This document shows, in pieces, positions 58,844 through 64,000 of a stretch of DNA of 64,000 nucleotides. A program made the position numbers and the translations under genes. The notes under the pieces are model-generated. The model was given only the letters and a program-made list of their open reading frames with translations, made no database searches and was not told the DNA's origin. Source of the stretch: Haemonchus contortus (lineage: Eukaryota > Nematoda > Chromadorea > Rhabditida > Trichostrongylidae); the NCBI GenBank assembly GCA_000469685.2, contig LS997562.1, forward strand, positions 18,615,313 through 18,679,312. Direction: 5' to 3'. Each line of letters starts with the position of its first letter. Positions within the stretch are counted from its first letter, which is position 1.

Positions 58844-59649
58844 AGAAAAAAAAAAGAAAAAATTGAGAGAGTGTGTTGTTTCACAGAAACCACTATGTAT
58901 TCAGTCGCTCTCTCCCAGCATTTATCCCAATACATAAATTCCGAAAGAAACAAGCGATGCTGCCCTGATTCGCTTTTTAGAAATTTTGAAAACGCTCTCT
59001 TGTACTTATAATGAAGAGTTCCTACTGGATCAGGGGCAAGGAGGGATGACCGGGACTGCTCGGTTGGTAAGCCTATGCGATGGGCCATACACGTATCATT
59101 TCAGAGAACGAGAATGGGCCAGGCTGCCATTATGCAGCTGCTTACATGGCACCCTTTCACAATGGGGTGTTCCATGATGGATACTAACTGTCTCGTCCGC
59201 ATAGCGGCGAGTTGTTCCATAAAAAGTGCTCAGAGCTAAATGTCGAGAAAGTTGAAGGATTCCTGTCTCGCGAACGTTTCCTTGATCCTCCTCAAGAATA
59301 TCCGTGATGACTACAAAAACTAATTTCTAATAATAACAACAATTTGGCTGCGAGCACCGCTACTCCATGCTATATGTATGTATCCAGAAAACTCTACAGA
59401 AGTTAGAAGGTCTCCATTTGCGGAGAGAAACTACAGCTAACACTACTAAACGTCACGATGACTGCTGCCGGAAATTGGGATGAAAAAGGATGGAGTTTAA
59501 CTCCTTTTAAGCAAATCATTTGTCGCGCACAGCGTTTTCTTTGTTTTTGGTGCAGATGGATTATATGGTATTCAGCTTTATTGAGTCTATGTTCGTTATG
59601 AACATTTCAACCTATGATACCTAGGATAGTCTTTGAGCGTTCAATCAAT

Positions 59650-59917
59650 TCCGGTCAGGAGAATCGCTCCAAATTCGACTTCAACTCAGAATTTAGCTTC
59701 GTATCGAATGCGTATATTGCCTACACAAAGACTTGCCGTGGCCAGACGATGTTCAGGTCAGTGCTCTTATCCTTCCAGACAAGTCTGGCACCTATGGAAC
59801 GACCTCGGAGGGATGGAAGGCTTATGGCCGAGGCGGATATCGATCCTGGATTCGAACCCGTGACCATGCGTGTGATAGTAGTACGCTGCTTGCCACTACA
59901 TACACCATCTCAACCCT
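59650..59917 (-). mobile_element. Diverged tRNA-derived SINE copy
   Basis: Minus strand: box B GGGTTCGAATCC, the body block CCTTCCATCCCTCCGAGGTC and GGAAGGATAAGAGCACTGAC are present. The head has an insertion near box A. Confidence 0.75.
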
Positions 59918-61689
59918 TCGAATCACTAGTGAGGATAAAGTCGGATAGAATTGGAAGTAGAAATTTCCTGACTGGCCAAGGGAACTTGGTTAGAAACTGA
60001 AAGCAATACAGACCTAACTATACTGGGAAAGAATACTGAGAAAGATCACTGTTCAGTGGATAAGTTTCGGCTCTTGATTAGACAACAGCATGGCAACAGA
60101 CCAATGATTTTTTGAATGACGGTCACAGGAATACAGAGCTCTCACGAGTAGAACCGGTTCTGTCCATAATTTTGCTAGCCCTTCAAATAGGCTCTTGAGC
60201 TCTATCCACACACTACTCAAACCTGCGTACTGGCCTGATCGTTCTCTGGGTTGGAGCGGCAGGCTGAGTGGATAGAGAGGGTTAACTCTAACAAATCCCA
60301 ACGACCGAGATTTCAGGTGTAGCAGGTTTATAACCATCCAAAACTTTTGCAATATTGTTATGATCATTCGAACCGATGTGGGAAGAGGACCAGGTGGGCT
60401 TGCTCAGTCAGTGCATTTCCAGGTAGCCCTCTTTTGATATTCAGTCCTATATACTAATTCTAATAATTCCAGTCGCTCTTCTGCAACAAGGGAGTGGCCG
60501 GGGTCAGCCCGGCCGACATTGGCACAGGAAGGACTCCTGCTGAAGCTCTCTTTCTTTTTGTGTTGGTGTGAGACTTGCTTGCATTCCTTATGATGCTACA
60601 TTCCAATATTTAAAACTTGATGGTGGGGGTGTTAATAAGTTATCACTTCAACTTCGACGAATAAAGAGATGAGAAAAAGTGCATTTGATGTTGATGCTGA
60701 TGTTTAATAATTGATAAAACAGAACCTATGATGTTGCATGGCCTCGATCAATTGCTATTGATCTTAATGATAATCCATCTACGGGGATATTACCCTTCCC
60801 TTCTTTCAGCCAACAGGAGCGCGACGTTCCAGCAGCTGAGCGACCTGATAAGTCACAGAAGCCTCGGTGGTACTTACTTTGCTCATACTTATGTTGCAAC
60901 TGATGGTAACAACGTTACCGATTGGTAGTAATTCCTATCCGTCCCTTTTATTTTATTGGATAAGGAGCATCGGTCGAGATTCCCAAATTTTCAGTGGTCG
61001 GACAAGTTTTTTTGCCTGTTGGTATGTTGGTTGGCTGGTATAGTTCAGAGACAACCTGATTCCTTATTGAATCGCCTTGATACACAGTGATCGTAACCTA
61101 GTGGTTGAGTATGAATCGAATTTTCAATCACCTTGAGGTATCGGTTTTTAATGGTACTCACCCTTGGTGTTATCAGCATTTGTTATCCTGGGCCTACTAT
61201 TCCTCTTGAAGGCACATAATATATTGATTAGCGAAGGATTCCCCTCTTATATAATGATGTCGTGAAGGACTCATTGAGGCAGTCATTTGTTACCAGTTAG
61301 GCTACGCACGCCAATGCGTGCACCACATGCCCACGCATACGCCTACGATTAAAAGTGTCAAACGGTTGCTTTTGATCTTGAAAATTATGAATCATTGAAG
61401 GTTTTGATAGGCAACCAATGAATTGAGTAGTACTCACTAATGTTCTCAAGTGATAATAACACCATTGTAAAATTTCGTTATCACTGGACCTTCTTTCCTC
61501 CACGGGTACATCATTAGTTGAGAATCCCAAATTCTTGGCGGTCGGGTGAGCTTTGTCGTAAATGATATCAAAACATGAAGTAACCTTGATTTTCCACCGA
61601 ATTACAAACTTTGCTGGGTAGCGGTCGTAATCTATGTAATAGTCGTAATCATAAATACATCGTAAATATCACAGGAGGTAAATTCGGTT
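59918..61689. other. Unassigned stretch
   Basis: No coding, RNA or element structure was recognised; only short open frames without splice or domain support. Confidence 0.5.
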
Positions 61690-62580
61690 GGTAAGTGCTC
61701 TTATCAGTCGTTACCAGCTGTTATAAGTTCCTATCATCGGACTTGTACGATCCCGCCATACTCCACATCACATGCCAAACTGTCAAGGCTTCACTATTAA
61801 TGCCATTATTATAGTGGCTCTACGCTTTCGAGGATTTTCATTACCCCTTATTAGTTTTATCAGCTCCTGGCCTGGAACCAACCGCTCTCGATCCCGTCAC
61901 CGAGTACCTACGATCCTGTCACATCTTACATCACCTATTGAAATACCAAGACTCCACTATTAACAAGAAGCGCGCTACAGATCTAGTGGCTCTCGCCTTC
62001 TATGACTTCTTATCAGTCCCTATCACTCCTTATCATTCCCTGTCACCCATCACTAACGGTCCCCTCATATGCTACACCACCTGCCAAAGTGCCAAGGCCT
62101 CACCGCTAATACGAAGGGAGTTACGGATACTCAGGCTTTTGCCTTTTAAGGCTCCTTATCAGTTTCTATCGATAGTTGTCACTTCCAATCACCTACCATC
62201 AGTGTTCCCATCCCGCCGTCTATCTCTCTTTCAAATTTGAAAGCTTTAGCTACAATGGGACCGGAGTTATGAATTTCCGGTCGGGCAAACACACACACAC
62301 TCACACACAAACACACCAACAGACACACTAAGCCGATTATATAAGTAGGATATGCGGTCCAGTCTTTCCCTACACCGTCTCTAAAACAGCATACCTTAAC
62401 CAAAATAGAACACGAGGTGTTACTCCTCTCCCTTATAGACCCTAGCTCTTATCAGTTCTCAACTGTTCGTGTCACCAACAGTTTAGGATTCGTTCATACC
62501 CTATGTCACATCCCAAGGTGCCACAATTTTGCTCATATCTGAAGCGCCTAATGACTGTTGCCTTCTGAGCCCCTTATCTG
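61690..62580. repeat. Diverged tandem repeat, about 160-bp period
   Basis: The block CAAACTGTCAAGGCTTCACT (61784) returns in modified form at about 61940, 62088 and 62516, in each case followed or preceded by CTTATCAGTT..CTATC and TGGCTCT..CTTTC blocks. A family unit with (CACA)n is embedded at 62180-62345. Confidence 0.6.
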
Positions 62581-62989
62581 CAAATATCAGTAGTTATCAC
62601 TCTCAGGAGCTTGTTATCTGTGTATCCAACTCAGCGCCTGCATAGATACACTCCGGTGCACAATAGATTGCACCCTATAAAAAACCTAATTTTTGAGAGA
62701 AGCCGAAACTTTAAATGCTTTGCCACAGTTTTGTCATGTGTAGAGGAGGTCAAATAATTTCGGCGCGACAGTCGATAGATGACAGCGCCTTTCAAAAATT
62801 CTGGCGGTGCAATATTGATCATTTGGCGGTGCAGAATAGATTGGACGACTTGATGAAATTGATTTACTCGGCTTTTATCTGGAAGTTGCAGCACATGCTT
62901 ACGTGTTTGTCTTTTAAGCATGCGCATGTAGACGCGACTTACGAACGAAGACCGAATTCGAATTAGCGTGTTACGTACCTTGAACAAGT

Positions 62990-63880
62990 TATCTACAAAT
63001 TTCTGGAGAACTCAACATTCCTAAGAGCACAGTTGCGAGTGTCGTAAAGAAGCAATCAATAAATGTTCCCAAAAATGAGCCAAAGCAAAAATCAATACTT
63101 TCTGAACGCGACAAGCGTCGGTTGATCAATATGGCATGAAACTCTACGAGAACTGCGTGGTATTTGGCTCTAGATTGCGGAATTTCAGTTTCGAGATGGA
63201 GTGTTGCTCGCGTCCTGAAGTCATCGGACACCATAGCTTCTCGGGAGACAAAGTCTTTACCACGGCAAACACGGAACACAGAGAGACAGCTCTTCTCGCT
63301 AGGAATGAGATGGACAGAAATAGGGCAAAGGCGTGTTTTTGAAACTTTATGAAAAAATAGTTTTCTATCTTCGTTTTTTTTCAGGTTATTTTTTCTGATT
63401 AGAAGAAGTTCAACGGAAATGGGCCTGATGGAATCAACTCGTAACCGATCCTAAAAAAAACCACTACTTATGTCCCGTCGGTATTCAATTCACATCTTGT
63501 AAAATAACAAGGCAGGACTACCAGCCACTTTTTGGGAAAACGTCGGCGTCATTCATCAAGAAAAACACCGAAAAGAACTTTATACACGGCAATCATTCGA
63601 TACACGCTGCGCGGAGCACTCTATCCTATTTGCAGACCAATAACATCCCGTTACTGTCATGCAGCCCGGACCCAAGTCAAATCTAAAATATCTCTGGTGT
63701 ATTAGTGCGTGAGATCTCTGCAAATGGTGAAGTGTATGACAATGATGAAACGTCAAGAAGAGCCATAAACTAAGAAGTGGAAGAGTCTGTCGCCTGTTCT
63801 TCTGAAGAAGCTTTGCGATTCGACGCCTCATCGAATCTTCAAGCTTGTTCGGGAGAAGGGAGGCTGCACTCATTACTCGA
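62990..63880 (+). pseudogene. Tc1-like (IS630/mariner superfamily) transposase pseudogene
   Basis: Reading across frames: a HTH region (LSERDKRRLINMA, GISVSRWSVARVLKSS), then LARNEMDRNRAKACF, a catalytic-core-like KKFNGNGPDG near 63405-63440, PLLMSRR near 63460, SIHAARST and NNIPLLS near 63600-63660, and near the end KWKSL...HRIFKLVREKGG (frame-shifted, 63770-63865). The order matches Tc1 transposases of about 340 residues. Multiple frameshifts and stops exclude activity. Terminal repeats were not identified; the 3' end may lie beyond this window. Confidence 0.8.
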
Positions 63881-64000
63881 TAATCTTGCAGTAGAAAACG
63901 GAACGGATCAGCTTTCAGGTGTTGTTTTTTCGGTTGACCATGCATATCGTCCAATCTAATACGCACGGAAAGCCTCAAATTGTTGCTACGAACTTGAAAG

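Noticed and set aside
1..64000. CRISPR arrays, bacterial operons, phage or plasmid modules
   Set aside because: No regularly spaced direct repeats with unique spacers, and the gene structure throughout is eukaryotic with spliceosomal introns.

Overview
The window is animal nuclear DNA and looks like a rhabditid or strongylid (clade V) nematode. Reasons seen in the sequence: genes are split into many short exons with GT..AG introns; the first exons of two genes sit directly downstream of a TTTCAG acceptor as expected for spliced-leader trans-splicing; and the proteins are closest, from memory, to C. elegans families (DNJ-27, COMT). Non-coding DNA is dominated by CR1- and RTE-like LINE remnants, a tRNA-derived SINE, Tc1-like debris and many foldback elements. 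The species assignment (hookworm-like parasite) is inference.

Two genes can be reconstructed completely, both on the minus strand. A 19-exon gene (38699 to 24201) encodes a 792-residue DNJ-27/ERdj5-type endoplasmic-reticulum protein: signal peptide, J-domain with HPD, a series of thioredoxin folds with CSHC, CPPC, CGPC and CGPC active sites, and a terminal HDEL. Every splice phase closes without error. About 4.4 kb downstream an 8-exon gene (19783 to 16161) encodes a 225-residue SAM-dependent O-methyltransferase of the COMT type. Their introns are loaded with SINEs, foldback elements and palindromes, yet the exons are intact.

Less certain genes are: a Gly/Met-rich secreted peptide gene (57124 to 56724, minus), a Lys/Glu-rich protein (13823 to 14898, plus), and an unrecognised minus-strand gene near 46.7-45.9 kb that includes a tandemly duplicated 81-nt exon.

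Layout: 1-2.5 kb, dispersed repeats and a pyrimidine tract; 2.5-4.7 kb, a 2.2-kb foldback transposon; 5.0-6.15 kb, tandem duplications; 7.4-13 kb, a MITE, a duplicated long repeat, an RTE pseudogene and a minisatellite; 13.8-15 kb, Lys/Glu-rich gene; 16.2-19.8 kb, COMT; 21.9-22.6 kb, a foldback element; 24.2-38.7 kb, dnj-27; 38.7-45.8 kb, mostly anonymous; 45.9-46.7 kb, unknown gene; 47.5-52.6 kb, SINEs and two CR1 elements, one nearly full in its RT part; 53.5-59 kb, foldback elements, secreted peptide gene and a TA-flanked MITE; 59.6-64 kb, SINE, minisatellite and a Tc1-like transposase pseudogene. I did not find an obviously new multi-gene biological system; the most unusual items are structured palindromes (one with a tRNA-Gly-like loop) and several apparently unnamed foldback families.
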